Source: Rossellomorea vietnamensis (lineage in GTDB: Bacteria; Bacillota; Bacilli; Bacillales; Bacillaceae_B). Taken from it: DNA of 64,000 nt. The notes below the pieces were generated by a model that was given only the letters and a program-made list of their open reading frames with translations, was not told where the DNA came from and did not search any database. The stretch spans positions 113,184-177,183 of the forward strand of contig NZ_VTEH01000007.1 in assembly GCF_008180615.1 (NCBI RefSeq). The letters run 5' to 3'. The stretch's first letter is position 1, and each line of letters starts with the position of its first letter. The position numbers and the translations under genes were made by a program. Shown here in pieces: positions 53,107 through 62,178 of the stretch.

Positions 53107-53248
53107 CTCTTTTGTTTCCATGAGTAAAGAAAGGGGAAAAGGAGGAGAAGCAGGCTGGGTTGGCAGCTTGGTATTTTAAGGTATGTCTGGACAGTTGAAT
53201 AAATATAAATTATCATGTATTTTATTACGTTTCTGAGGTGAAGTCACT

Positions 53249-54625
53249 ATGGACAATGGACAATCTAATGTAAAAGTAAAAGCAAGCACGGGAAATGTAC
53301 TTCTCTTTCTGCTCCCGTCTCTTTTAGGTATATTTCTTTTTATGACTCCCATCCCGCAGGATGAGGGTGTAACAATTCCGATAGCTCTGCTGTCAGGATT
53401 TCTGCAGGATCATATTGGTCAATTTATTCCTGCTATTATGACCGTACTCATCATCATCACAGTGCTTGGCTCCTTCATTGCCAAACTATTCAAACCGGAT
53501 TTCATTATGAATAATGCTTTTTTAAATAATTTATTTGCTGTAAATCTTCTTTGGTTAATCATACGTTTATTCGGTGGAATCTTTGCTGTAATGACCTTAT
53601 TTAAAATCGGGCCTGAAATGGTTTGGGGTCCTGCCACTGGCGGTACGCTGCTAAGTGTTGACGGATTGCTGACCATCCTCTTCTCCGTGTTTCTGTTTGC
53701 AGGCTTATTCCTGCCGCTGCTGCTTAACTTCGGTTTGCTCGAATTACTTGGTGCACTTCTAACCAAAGTGATGAGACCGCTGTTTGGCCTTCCTGGCAGA
53801 TCTTCCATCGATGCTCTTGCATCATGGCTTGGTGATGGAACGATTGGGGTTCTTTTAACGAGCAAACAATACGAAGAGGGATACTACACAAAGAAAGAAG
53901 CTGCCATCATCGGAACGACTTTCTCTGTAGTCTCCATCACCTTCAGCCTTGTTGTCATTGCTGAAGTCGGACTCGGTAATTATTTCCTTCCCTTTTATGG
54001 AGCTGTCATCCTATCAGGGGTGGTTGCTGCCTTGATTATGCCGCGCATCCCTCCTCTTTCCCGGAAGCCCAACACGTACTATAACGGGCAGGAAGGACAG
54101 GATACAATGGAGGTCATTCCGGAGGGATATTCACGCTTTGGATATGGCTTTCACCAGGCACTGGTTCAAGCGCGGAAGAATAATGATGTAGCTAAATTCT
54201 TCAAGGACGGGTTCAAAAATGTACTGGATATGTGGCTGGGAGTGGCGCCAATCGTCATGGCCATCGGTACAACCGCTTTAATCATTGCGGAGAATACGCC
54301 CGTTTTCGGCTGGATCGGCATGCCGTTCATACCAATCCTTGAACTCTTGCAAGTCCCTGAAGCGGGTGCTGCTTCAGAGAGTATCCTCGTCGGTTTCGCA
54401 GATATGTTCCTTCCCGCTCTGTTTGCTGAAGGAATTCAAAGTGAATTGACACGCTTTGTCATTGCCAGTGTTTCCGTGACTCAGCTGATTTATTTATCAG
54501 AAGTCGGAGGATTGCTGCTTGGATCGAAAATCCCGGTCAGCTTTAAAGACCTGGCTATCATCTTTCTAGAAAGAACTATTATTACATTACCAATTATCGT
54601 TCTTATTGGACATCTTGTATTCTAA
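53249..54625 (+). CDS. YjiH family membrane protein with nucleoside-recognition (Gate) domains
   Basis: 458-aa polytopic protein with about ten hydrophobic segments. It begins with a YjiH-like LLPSLLGIFLFMTPIP, has SIDALASWLGDGTIGVLLTSKQYEEGYYTKKEAAIIGTTFSVVSITFSLVV (Gate-type repeat, about 190-240) and a second Gate-like region near 340-440. Family members are putative transporters; the substrate is unknown. Its own promoter and terminator make it a single-gene unit. Confidence 0.85.
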   Translation: MDNGQSNVKVKASTGNVLLFLLPSLLGIFLFMTPIPQDEGVTIPIALLSGFLQDHIGQFIPAIMTVLIIITVLGSFIAKLFKPDFIMNNAFLNNLFAVNLLWLIIRLFGGIFAVMTLFKIGPEMVWGPATGGTLLSVDGLLTILFSVFLFAGLFLPLLLNFGLLELLGALLTKVMRPLFGLPGRSSIDALASWLGDGTIGVLLTSKQYEEGYYTKKEAAIIGTTFSVVSITFSLVVIAEVGLGNYFLPFYGAVILSGVVAALIMPRIPPLSRKPNTYYNGQEGQDTMEVIPEGYSRFGYGFHQALVQARKNNDVAKFFKDGFKNVLDMWLGVAPIVMAIGTTALIIAENTPVFGWIGMPFIPILELLQVPEAGAASESILVGFADMFLPALFAEGIQSELTRFVIASVSVTQLIYLSEVGGLLLGSKIPVSFKDLAIIFLERTIITLPIIVLIGHLVF

Positions 54626-54632
54626 TTCTTTT

Positions 54633-54672
54633 AAGGAACCTGTAAGTCTTAATAGACTTGCGGGTTCTTTTA
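54633..54672 (+). terminator. Terminator of the YjiH-family gene
   Basis: AAGGAACCTGTAAGTCT/AGACTTGCGGGTTCTT stem with one mismatch, followed by TTTATTTT. Confidence 0.9.
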
Positions 54673-54699
54673 TTTTGTAAGTTAATCATTCTCAAAGAT

Positions 54700-54885
54700 T
54701 GTTGCTGTTTTTCCAACTAATCTTACCATTATCTTCTTAGCTTCCTGACTTATTGGTACGTTTTCCGACTAATCTTACCATTATCTTCTGAGCGCCCTAA
54801 CTTATTGGTACGTTTTCCAACTAATAATGCCATTATCTTTTGCACTCCCTGACTTAATGGTGTGTTTTCCCATTAAATCCACCCT
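54700..54885. repeat. Four-copy 52-bp tandem array (array E)
   Basis: TTTTCC anchors at 54709, 54761, 54813 and 54865, steps of exactly 52. A unit reads TTTTCCNACTAATCTTACC, ATTATCTTCTTAGCTTCC, TGACTTATTGGTACG. GGTA and TACC, and CCATTA and TAATGG in the last unit, can pair. It fills the gap between the convergent YjiH-family gene and tdh. Confidence 0.94.
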
Positions 54886-54909
54886 TTCCATCTTGGCTGC
54901 GAGTTATAG

Positions 54910-54937
54910 AAAAAAGCGGATGCACCCGGCACCCGCT
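54910..54937 (-). terminator. Terminator of tdh
   Basis: Minus-strand AGCGGGTGC/GCATCCGCT stem with one U-G pair and six T, 9 bases after the tdh stop codon. Confidence 0.82.
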
Positions 54938-54945
54938 CCTTACCT

Positions 54946-55884
54946 TTACTTCTTCAATTTTTCCAGCATGTCTTCGGTCATACGCGCAAGATCATATTCC
55001 GCCTTGAAGCCCCATTCTTCTGACGCTGCTGAGGCGTCGATGGAGTTTGGCCAGCTTTCGGCAATTCCTTGTCTGACTGGGTCTACATCGTAGTCCAGCT
55101 TGAAGTCTGGGATGTGTTTGCGAATTTCTTCCGCGACCATTTCCGGCTCAATGCTCATGGCTGTAACGTTGAATGAGTTTCTGTGCTTCAACTTGGCAGG
55201 ATCTGCTTCCATCAGGTTAATGATGGCATTCAATGCGTCAGGCATATACATCATATCCATATATGTCTCTTTATCTATATAAGATGTGTAGGAGCCATTT
55301 TCAATTGCCTTGTAATAAATATCCACCGCGTAGTCGGTTGTACCGCCGCCTGGAGGTGTTGTATAGGAAATCAATCCAGGAAAACGCAAGCCGCGTGTAT
55401 CCACTCCGAATTTATTGTAGTAGTAGTCACAAAGCAGTTCTCCGGATACTTTATTGACTCCATACATAGTAGTTGGACGCTGGATTGTATCCTGCGGGGT
55501 GTTGTACTTCGGTGTAGACGGACCGAATGCACCGATTGAGCTTGGTGTAAAGAATTTGCAATTCAGTTCTCTTGCTGTTTCAAGGGCATTGACCAGCCCG
55601 CCCATGTTCAGGTTCCATGCAAGCAATGGCTTAGCTTCAGCCGTTGCTGACAGTAGTGCAGCCAAGTGGATGATGGTATCCACTTCATGTTTTTTGGCGA
55701 TGTCGAGCATCTTTTCATAATCCGTCACATCCAGGATTTCAAAAGGCCCTCCCGTAACGACTTCACTGTCAATGGTTCGGATATCTGTCGCAACGACATT
55801 GTCTTTCCCATAAATTCCACGCATTTTGATGACAAGCTCTGAACCGATTTGCCCAAGAGCCCCTGTTACAAGAATCTTCTTCAT
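54946..55884 (-). CDS. tdh: L-threonine 3-dehydrogenase (short-chain, NAD-epimerase type)
   Basis: 312-aa SDR enzyme oxidising threonine to 2-amino-3-ketobutyrate with NAD. The cofactor motif is GALGQIGSE (about 8-16). The catalytic Ser and the YxxxK pair are in [15 protein letters not shown] and YGVNKVSGE (about 142-150). It is the extended-SDR form, not the zinc dehydrogenase used by E. coli. It lies downstream of kbl, with a hairpin in the 82-base gap, so the two form a threonine-to-glycine operon. Confidence 0.94.
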   Translation of the reverse strand: MKKILVTGALGQIGSELVIKMRGIYGKDNVVATDIRTIDSEVVTGGPFEILDVTDYEKMLDIAKKHEVDTIIHLAALLSATAEAKPLLAWNLNMGGLVNALETARELNCKFFTPSSIGAFGPSTPKYNTPQDTIQRPTTMYGVNKVSGELLCDYYYNKFGVDTRGLRFPGLISYTTPPGGGTTDYAVDIYYKAIENGSYTSYIDKETYMDMMYMPDALNAIINLMEADPAKLKHRNSFNVTAMSIEPEMVAEEIRKHIPDFKLDYDVDPVRQGIAESWPNSIDASAASEEWGFKAEYDLARMTEDMLEKLKK

Positions 55885-55934
55885 TTTTTACAACCTCCCA
55901 ATTTCTGCCCGTCCTGCTGTCTCTCTATTTTAGG

Positions 55935-55956
55935 GGGCGGAGCTTTAACTCCGCCC
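55935..55956 (-). terminator. Intercistronic hairpin between kbl and tdh
   Basis: GGGCGGAG/CTCCGCCC stem with a 6-base loop. There is no strong T tract on the minus strand, so partial termination or mRNA stabilisation is more likely than full stop. Confidence 0.6.
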
Positions 55957-55966
55957 AAATGTATGT

Positions 55967-57157
55967 TTAGATCAAATCCATTTCTTTTCCAACTTTTTCA
56001 TAGATCTCCAGAGCCTTATCCAGCATCTCTCTTGTATGTGCCGCTGTCGGCATATTTCTTACACGGCCTGTTCCGCGCGGTACTGTCGGGAAGACAATGG
56101 ATTTCGCATAAACGCCTTCTTCGTTCAGACGCTTACTGAACTGCTGTGTCGTTTTTTCGTCGCCGATGATACATGGCGTGATCGGTGTTTCACTATGTCC
56201 AATATCAAACCCGAGCTTACTCAGACCTTCTTTCAGATACTTGCTGTTTTCCCACATTTTATCTTGAAGCTCTGTGCTGTTCATGATTAATTCAAGCGCT
56301 TTTGTTGTAGCTCTGACATCAGCCGGTGTTACAGCTGTGGAGAACAAGAACGGTCTTGAAGCCACTTTCAGCCAGTCAATCAGATTCTGCTTACCGGCTA
56401 CATATCCGCCGATGACTCCGATTGCTTTAGAAAGAGTACCAATTTGGAAGTCCACACGGCTGGACAATCCGAAGTGCTTAACCGTACCGGATCCTTTGCC
56501 GAGTACACCTGAACCGTGGGCATCATCCACATATGTCATGATATCGAATTCTTCAGCGATTTCGACGATTTCCGGAAGCTTTGCGATATCGCCATCCATG
56601 GAAAATACTCCGTCTGTGATGACCATGACTTTACCATATTGGCCGGATTCTACTGCTTCTTTCGCTTTTGCCCGCAAGTCTTCCATATCCGAGTGGTTAA
56701 AGCGGATGACTTTTGCACGTGAAAGGCGGCAGCCGTCAATGATGGAAGCGTGATTCAATTCGTCGGAAAGAATGGCATCATTTTTGTTCATGACGGCCGA
56801 GATGGCTGCCATGTTACAGTTGAAGCCGGATTGATAGGCGATGGCTGCTTCTGTTCCTTTGAACTCGGCAATCTTTTCTTCCAGTTCAAGGTGGATATCA
56901 AGGGTTCCGTTAATCGTACGGACTGCACCTGCACCGACGCCGTATTTCTCAACCGCTTCGATTGCTTCCTTTTTCAGCCTCTCATCTGTTGCCAGACCAA
57001 GGTAGTTGTTGGAAGAAAGGTTGATCAGATCTCTTCCACCGATCTTGATGACCGGTCCGTTGGCACTTTCTACCGGGTCTATCTCGTTATATAGTCCCCG
57101 ATCTCTCAGGTCATTTAGGTTTTCTTGCAAAAATTGATCTAATTTTCTACTAGTCAT
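55967..57157 (-). CDS. kbl: Glycine C-acetyltransferase (2-amino-3-ketobutyrate CoA ligase)
   Basis: 396-aa PLP enzyme of the alpha-oxoamine synthase family that splits 2-amino-3-ketobutyrate with CoA to glycine and acetyl-CoA. The PLP Lys is in [13 protein letters not shown] (about 242-254); upstream are [15 protein letters not shown] and [21 protein letters not shown]. The ATG at 57157 (MTSRKLDQF) follows GGAGGG; an in-frame ATG at 57175 is less likely. GTGAAGCGTTTACA near 57192-57205 resembles a cre site in its right half. Confidence 0.94.
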   Translation of the reverse strand: MTSRKLDQFLQENLNDLRDRGLYNEIDPVESANGPVIKIGGRDLINLSSNNYLGLATDERLKKEAIEAVEKYGVGAGAVRTINGTLDIHLELEEKIAEFKGTEAAIAYQSGFNCNMAAISAVMNKNDAILSDELNHASIIDGCRLSRAKVIRFNHSDMEDLRAKAKEAVESGQYGKVMVITDGVFSMDGDIAKLPEIVEIAEEFDIMTYVDDAHGSGVLGKGSGTVKHFGLSSRVDFQIGTLSKAIGVIGGYVAGKQNLIDWLKVASRPFLFSTAVTPADVRATTKALELIMNSTELQDKMWENSKYLKEGLSKLGFDIGHSETPITPCIIGDEKTTQQFSKRLNEEGVYAKSIVFPTVPRGTGRVRNMPTAAHTREMLDKALEIYEKVGKEMDLI

Positions 57158-57342
57158 ATAGTGTAATCCCTCCATGTATAATAGTGAGAATTTGTAAACG
57201 CTTCACAAACAGTTGTACGTGTCAAACGCACACTTTTCAAGTCGTCAAATGTTATTCCTGCTAACTATCCATTCTTGTTTATTTTAACATGTTTACGTGT
57301 GACGGACAAAGTTATTGACCTGCCTCTCTAACATCAGGGACC

Positions 57343-58371
57343 TTATCCCACCACTTTAGTAGAGTAGGCATGATTATTAAAGAAGATGGTAATAAGCAGG
57401 ATCAGAAAAATGACACTGACAAAAATCAAAGCGAACTTCCGGGAGTTGTTGGCCCGCTGAATCTCGTCATATTTGATCGGCCGGATGCCGGACAAGTTAA
57501 AGACTACTACGGCGGAAAGGAGAATGCTGTTAATGTTCACGGACAGCAAAAGCAGGGAAGGCAGGACATGCTCCCATAAGGCGGCTCCAATTGTGACTCC
57601 AAGGACGATGGTGGGCGGAAGCAAGGCAACTGCAACCATGACACCGACCAGGGAGCTCGGCGACCCCCTAAGGATGGCCAGTGCTCCGGCTGCCCCAGAG
57701 GCAAGGGCCAAAATCCCATCCATGTAATCAACCTGCATCCTTGACACAAACTCTTCGCTTTCAACAGGAACCGGCAGCACGATGCCTGACAGAATGGCTA
57801 TCAGCAGAGAGATGCCGACACCTGCAAACACTGTAAGTGACGCCTGCCTGACCAGTTTGAAATCTCCAAGGATCGAACCAAAAGCCAATGCAATAACCGG
57901 ACCGAGCAAAGGAGCAATGACCATCCCGCCAATGACTATGGCTGAGCTGTTCTTAATGATTCCTATAGTCACCACGATGGATGAAAGCACTACAAATAAA
58001 AGGTAATTCATATGGACATTGCTCATTGATTCGATTTTGACATACAGCTCATGTCTGCTTGCCCTCTGAATCGAATTTCGGTTTTCTTCTTTTTCCTTAT
58101 TCTCTTCTTCTATTTCCTCTTCCGTTTTCCGCCTGATATGGCTCTGCACCGGAAATAATGTCGCTTCAAATCCATCGATTACATTGATGATGCTTTCAAG
58201 ATAGTTCAGGATCTCCTCCGAGTCTGTCGTTTTTACAATCATCCTAACGAGGAACTTTTCTTCTGAATGATCCCTCACCACATAGGAGGTTGACTCGAAC
58301 TTCTTAAGCTTCTCATCTACTTTTTCAAAATGCTTCTTCGGGATATAGGCTTCAATCAGCTGCAATGACAT
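57343..58371 (-). CDS. DUF389 (TIGR00341) integral membrane protein
   Basis: 342-aa protein. The N-terminal ~95 residues are a soluble ferredoxin-like domain (LQLIEAYIPKKHFEKVDEKLKKFEST), then a charged linker, then six membrane segments from about 120 to 335, including SSIVVTIGIIKNSSAIVIGGMVIAPLLGPVIALAFG. The last feature is typical of the DUF389 family; function unknown. The ATG follows GAGGGTGAG. Confidence 0.85.
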   Translation of the reverse strand: MSLQLIEAYIPKKHFEKVDEKLKKFESTSYVVRDHSEEKFLVRMIVKTTDSEEILNYLESIINVIDGFEATLFPVQSHIRRKTEEEIEEENKEKEENRNSIQRASRHELYVKIESMSNVHMNYLLFVVLSSIVVTIGIIKNSSAIVIGGMVIAPLLGPVIALAFGSILGDFKLVRQASLTVFAGVGISLLIAILSGIVLPVPVESEEFVSRMQVDYMDGILALASGAAGALAILRGSPSSLVGVMVAVALLPPTIVLGVTIGAALWEHVLPSLLLLSVNINSILLSAVVVFNLSGIRPIKYDEIQRANNSRKFALIFVSVIFLILLITIFFNNHAYSTKVVG

Positions 58372-58520
58372 ATATACTCACCCTCAATCGGAAAAACTTT
58401 CCTTCTTATCTAGTATTGCTTTATCACGGAAAGTTTACTCAGTACAGGAAGCTGCATTTTCCCGTTCATGTTTATTACCAGAAATCTGTGTTATACTGAA
58501 GACAAAAGGAGGCGGTACGC

Positions 58521-59903
58521 ATGACCACGAATAAAGCCCTGATGGAGCATGGGGAATTTACCCCGGAACGGATTGCATTTTACAGAGATATCGCTTTTGT
58601 CGAAGCTGTGAATTCACAGAATGAACTTCATTACCTATTTTTCTATAAAGAACAATTCCTGACTTGCAAAAAAGCCCTGAAGCTTAAACGGAGCACGTTT
58701 ATCGAACAGGCTTTCAAAGATGGAATTGTTTTTTTATGCCCTCACCCTCTCGCCGACCAGCTGATAGAGCAGAACTCACCATTAAAGGTCATCAGCTTCA
58801 ATGACCTTCATAAAAAACTGAAAGCCACCAGGACACTTCAGGAGACCGCCTATATTTTCAGGGCGCTGGATTCCTTCCTCGCACCCGAAAAGCTTTTTCA
58901 CCTTATCCGTAACCACTATTACCAGTACCGCCGAAACGGACAATTTCTCCACGCTTACAAAATTTTAAGGATTTTGGCCGAAATCGCGCCGCAAAACTCC
59001 TGGGTCCGCCAGACATCCGCTGAACTGCACTTCCAGCCTTATGAAAAAACGTATAAACAGAACCCTCTCAAGCTTCTCGAAACAGACCCGCTCCATGCCG
59101 CTTCCTACCTCTGGAAGAGCAGGCATGAACAAGAAAATAATGAGGCCCTTCAACAGCATCTGCTTCAGCATAAACAAAGGCTGACCATCACCGCTCTGAT
59201 GGTTGAAAGCGTGCTTCAGAACCCTTGCCATGAAACTCTCCAACCCTTGACCTTATGGATACGCACCCACCTGGATAAACAAGATGAAATTGACCTTCTC
59301 TATGCCCTTTCAAAAGCAATACCGGAAAACAGAGAGATCCTTCAGCAGCTTCTTCATGAATTGATAGAATCGGGAGAGTATGACAAAGCTCTGGAACTGC
59401 TGGGCGATACCCCTGCAGCCGCAGGCGACATGGATGAAGCGATGCTGTCACGGATTTTCGAAGGAGTGAACTGGCAGCAGACAACCATTCCGATAGAAAA
59501 ACTGAACACTATGATCATTTCCGTCCTTCAAGGACATCCGACCAAACTGGAGAAAATCATGAAGTCCTGTGTACAATCACTTCTTGAAGGACACGACCTG
59601 CCCTTTGTCGCAGAATGGATCGCACCGCTGCAAACCCAAAATATTTCACTGCCTGTCGCAGAGAAAATCAAAAAAATGAACGCCCTGCTGGATGATCCGG
59701 AGCAGCAGTCACAGCTGGGAGAGTATTACTACCAATTCCAAAGCCTCGACAGGGCGATCGACTGCTTCAGCTGGGATATGGAACTGCGCCCGAATGATCC
59801 CGCTCCCGTCAAGTGGCTTTCCCGCCTGTATCAAGAAAAGGGGATGGCCAATGAAGCAAAGGCTTATCAGCAGGTTTTGATGGAGATGCAGAAGCGCGCA
59901 TAA
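58521..59903 (+). CDS. TPR-repeat protein of unknown function
   Basis: 460-aa soluble protein, largely helical. The last 60 residues form a clear TPR pair (QLGEYYYQFQSLDRAIDCFSWDMELRPNDPAPVKWLSRLYQEKGMANEAKAYQQVL), and earlier helices (about 115-215 and 265-300) look like weaker TPR units. The N-terminal 110 residues are family-specific. No enzyme motif. It is probably a scaffold for protein contacts. AGGAGGCGG precedes the ATG. Confidence 0.78.
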   Translation: MTTNKALMEHGEFTPERIAFYRDIAFVEAVNSQNELHYLFFYKEQFLTCKKALKLKRSTFIEQAFKDGIVFLCPHPLADQLIEQNSPLKVISFNDLHKKLKATRTLQETAYIFRALDSFLAPEKLFHLIRNHYYQYRRNGQFLHAYKILRILAEIAPQNSWVRQTSAELHFQPYEKTYKQNPLKLLETDPLHAASYLWKSRHEQENNEALQQHLLQHKQRLTITALMVESVLQNPCHETLQPLTLWIRTHLDKQDEIDLLYALSKAIPENREILQQLLHELIESGEYDKALELLGDTPAAAGDMDEAMLSRIFEGVNWQQTTIPIEKLNTMIISVLQGHPTKLEKIMKSCVQSLLEGHDLPFVAEWIAPLQTQNISLPVAEKIKKMNALLDDPEQQSQLGEYYYQFQSLDRAIDCFSWDMELRPNDPAPVKWLSRLYQEKGMANEAKAYQQVLMEMQKRA

Positions 59904-59905
59904 TG

Positions 59906-59941
59906 AAACCCGGCAGTCCTTTAATGGGCAGCCGGGTTTTT
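59906..59941 (+). terminator. Terminator of the TPR gene
   Basis: AAACCCGGC/GCCGGGTTT stem followed by TTTATA. Confidence 0.87.
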
Positions 59942-60009
59942 ATATAAGGTATTCTCGATTTTATTTAATTGCTGATGTGTACTAACCATATTTTAGCAAG
60001 GAGGTCTTG

Positions 60010-60414
60010 CTAGGAGGACAAGATAGAGTTATCTTCAATCCACCCCACTATATCTTCAAACGGAATAGAAGGGTTTTTCTTTTCTACCATCAGAACAGTG
60101 AAGTCTTCTGCTTCTTGGGGAGATACAATGAGTTTATATCCGTTTTGGCGAAGAAACATATAAAGACTTGCAAAGGCTGTTCGCTTATTTGCACTATGAA
60201 AAGCATGATTTTTAGCCAAGCTTTCATAAAGAGCAGCCGCTTTATGAAAAATAGAAGGATAAGCGTCTTCCCCAAAAGCGCTTTGTTTCGGGCGGTTAAC
60301 CGCACTATTTAGAAGATGTGGAAACTTTATCCCCTTTTGTTCCAAAGGAGAATAGACATTGATTTGGTGAGTATTCAAAAAAAACACTTGATGTTCTGTA
60401 AGATATTTCGTCAT
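60010..60414 (-). CDS. doc: Doc-type (death-on-curing) toxin with variant Fic motif
   Basis: 134-aa Fic/Doc fold toxin. Doc proteins block translation by phosphorylating elongation factor Tu. The helical core is present, with the motif HAFHSANKRTAF (about 71-82). Doc normally has HxFx[D/N]ANKR; here Ser takes the position of the acidic or amide residue that helps hold Mg-nucleotide, so activity may be altered. The gene lies 5 bases after an AbrB-type antitoxin gene in one operon. Confidence 0.87.
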   Translation of the reverse strand: MTKYLTEHQVFFLNTHQINVYSPLEQKGIKFPHLLNSAVNRPKQSAFGEDAYPSIFHKAAALYESLAKNHAFHSANKRTAFASLYMFLRQNGYKLIVSPQEAEDFTVLMVEKKNPSIPFEDIVGWIEDNSILSS

Positions 60415-60419
60415 CCATA

Positions 60420-60689
60420 TTACCTGTTTACGAGGCCTTTGAACGTATCATCGTATTCCGTCATCATATCATTCATCTGCTCTAAGAAGTCCGCATCGAC
60501 ACCTTTAGGAAGTTTCAACTGCGCTTTCTTTTTAATGTTCACAGAACCGTTTTGCAAATCAAATTTCACTTCATCCCCATGCTGTATTCCTAAATGATCC
60601 AAAACTTCTTTTGGAAATGTGACTCCTAAACTATTTCCAATTTTAGTTACTTTGCGTTCCACTCTCTTCTCCACCACCGTTTTAGTCAT
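60420..60689 (-). CDS. AbrB/MazE-type antitoxin of the Doc toxin
   Basis: 89-aa DNA-binding antitoxin. Residues 8-52 form a SpoVT/AbrB swapped-hairpin domain (ERKVTKIGNSLGVTFPKEVLDHLGIQHGDEVKFDL). The C-terminal tail ADFLEQMNDMMTEYDDTFKGLVNR resembles the toxin-neutralising tails of Phd-type antitoxins, ending in the LVNR-like pattern. The start at 60689 follows GGAGGGATTTAC; an in-frame upstream start would add 16 residues. It should repress its own promoter at the GTTATAA repeat. Confidence 0.88.
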   Translation of the reverse strand: MTKTVVEKRVERKVTKIGNSLGVTFPKEVLDHLGIQHGDEVKFDLQNGSVNIKKKAQLKLPKGVDADFLEQMNDMMTEYDDTFKGLVNR

Positions 60690-60753
60690 GTAAATCCCTC
60701 CTTCTATCATATACATGAATCCGGTGAAATATAACAAAACAAAACATTAATAT

Positions 60754-60779
60754 GTTATAACTGTTACTACAATTATAAC
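60754..60779 (-). promoter_or_regulatory. Putative autoregulatory operator of the AbrB-Doc operon
   Basis: GTTATAA-N12-TTATAAC, a 26-bp inverted repeat, lies 65 bases upstream of the antitoxin ATG. It overlaps a possible -35 TTGTAG (60772-60767, minus strand). Another ATAACA half lies near 60731. AbrB-type antitoxins usually repress their own operon through such repeats. Confidence 0.55.
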
Positions 60780-60889
60780 ACTTGTTGTACTTGGGTAAAC
60801 ATCAAATTACCCTTACTAGTTAGACCGATTTCTGATAATAGATAACTCATCAATGCTCCTAAATACAGAAACCTCCTGCATACCACCAC

Positions 60890-62071
60890 TCAAACAGAAC
60901 TTGCCCTGTCCTCCACACGTTTCCGCAATACCGCTTCGTCCATCCTTCTCAATGCCAGAGTCAGCCTTTCTCTCGGACAGGCAATATTCATCCTTACAAA
61001 TTCCCTGCCGCTTGGACCGAATTTATAGCCTTCATCAAACTTAATTTTGGCTTCTACCAGAAAAAATTCGAACAGTTCCTCATGCTCCATTCCCAACTCC
61101 GAACAATCGAGCCAGATGAGATGTGTCGCTTCCGGCACGACCGGTTTGACCGAAGGAATATTTTCCTTTAAGTAGTTCACCGCGAAACGCAGATTTTCTT
61201 CCAGATACATCAGCAGGTCATTGAGCCATGGCTCCCCTTGTTCATAAGCGGCAATGGTTCCTTCTACCCCAAAGGCATTCGGCCTCGACAACCCAAAGCT
61301 CAGCAACTTTGCTTCATAGGTTTCTCTCAGTTCTTTGTTAGGAATCATTAAAATAGATGTCTGCAATCCGGCAATGTTGAAGGTTTTGCTCGGGGCAGCA
61401 CAAAGGATGCTTCGCTGCTGGAGCTCTTCATTAATACTGAATATGGGATGATGAGCCGCTCCTTCAAAAACCAAATCTCCATGCATCTCATCTGAAATGA
61501 CCCAGACATCATGCTCAAGGCAAATCTCTGCAATCTTTTCAAGCTCCTGTCTTGTCCACACCCGGCCGACCGGATTATGCGGGCTGCACAAAATCAGCAC
61601 CTTGGTCTTTGGGTCCTTTGCCTTCGACTCCAGATCATCAAAATCCATTTCATAGATTCCGTCTTTATATGTAAGAGTATTTTTCATAACCGTACAGCCA
61701 TGATTTTCAATCGTGCTGTAGAAGGGATAGTAAACAGGGTCCTGCACAATGACACCGTCCCCTGGTTCTGTTAAAATACCGAGCAGGACATTCATCCCCG
61801 GAATGATTCCCGGACTGAACGAAATCCACTCTCTATCAATATCAAGTCCATGCCGTTTTTTCCACCACATCTGGATATTATGGAAATAACGCTCGCTGAA
61901 GGTGGTATATCCATAGATTCCATGCTTTGCTTTATCCTTCATAGCCTCCGTGATGGCTTCAGACACTTGAAAGTCCATATCAGCAATGCACATCGGAATA
62001 ATTTCTTCATCTGAGAATGACCACTTGACGGAGTGTGTATTATGGCGCTCGACACAGTCGTTCCAGTTCAT
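60890..62071 (-). CDS. patB: MalY/PatB-type PLP C-S lyase (cystathionine beta-lyase)
   Basis: 393-aa class I aminotransferase-fold enzyme of the PatB/MalY group, which cleaves cystathionine to homocysteine or releases H2S from cysteine. The N-terminus MNWNDCVERHNTHSVKW with MCIADMDFQVSEAI and YGYT fits the group. The PLP Lys is in APSKTFNIAGLQ (about 230-241), preceded by SPHNPVGRVWTRQEL and SDEMHGDLVF. The terminal FVRMNIACPRERL binds the substrate carboxylate. Confidence 0.92.
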   Translation of the reverse strand: MNWNDCVERHNTHSVKWSFSDEEIIPMCIADMDFQVSEAITEAMKDKAKHGIYGYTTFSERYFHNIQMWWKKRHGLDIDREWISFSPGIIPGMNVLLGILTEPGDGVIVQDPVYYPFYSTIENHGCTVMKNTLTYKDGIYEMDFDDLESKAKDPKTKVLILCSPHNPVGRVWTRQELEKIAEICLEHDVWVISDEMHGDLVFEGAAHHPIFSINEELQQRSILCAAPSKTFNIAGLQTSILMIPNKELRETYEAKLLSFGLSRPNAFGVEGTIAAYEQGEPWLNDLLMYLEENLRFAVNYLKENIPSVKPVVPEATHLIWLDCSELGMEHEELFEFFLVEAKIKFDEGYKFGPSGREFVRMNIACPRERLTLALRRMDEAVLRKRVEDRASSV

Positions 62072-62137
62072 CCTTTTTTCCCCCTTCTTCCTCTTATTTT
62101 TTAAAATTTCTCCCGTGTTTACTATATCATGAAATAG

Positions 62138-62167
62138 AAAAAGGATAACCCGCCTTCCGGATTATCC
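62138..62167 (-). terminator. Terminator of the two-P-loop NTPase gene
   Basis: Minus-strand GGATAATCCG/CGGGTTATCC stem followed by TTTTTC, 12 bases after the stop codon. Confidence 0.85.
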
Positions 62168-62178
62168 CCTGTATCTCC

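Noticed and set aside
53107..53248. Purine or preQ1 riboswitch in the YjiH-gene leader
   Set aside because: The leader lacks the conserved loops of either class; only a long untranslated leader can be claimed.
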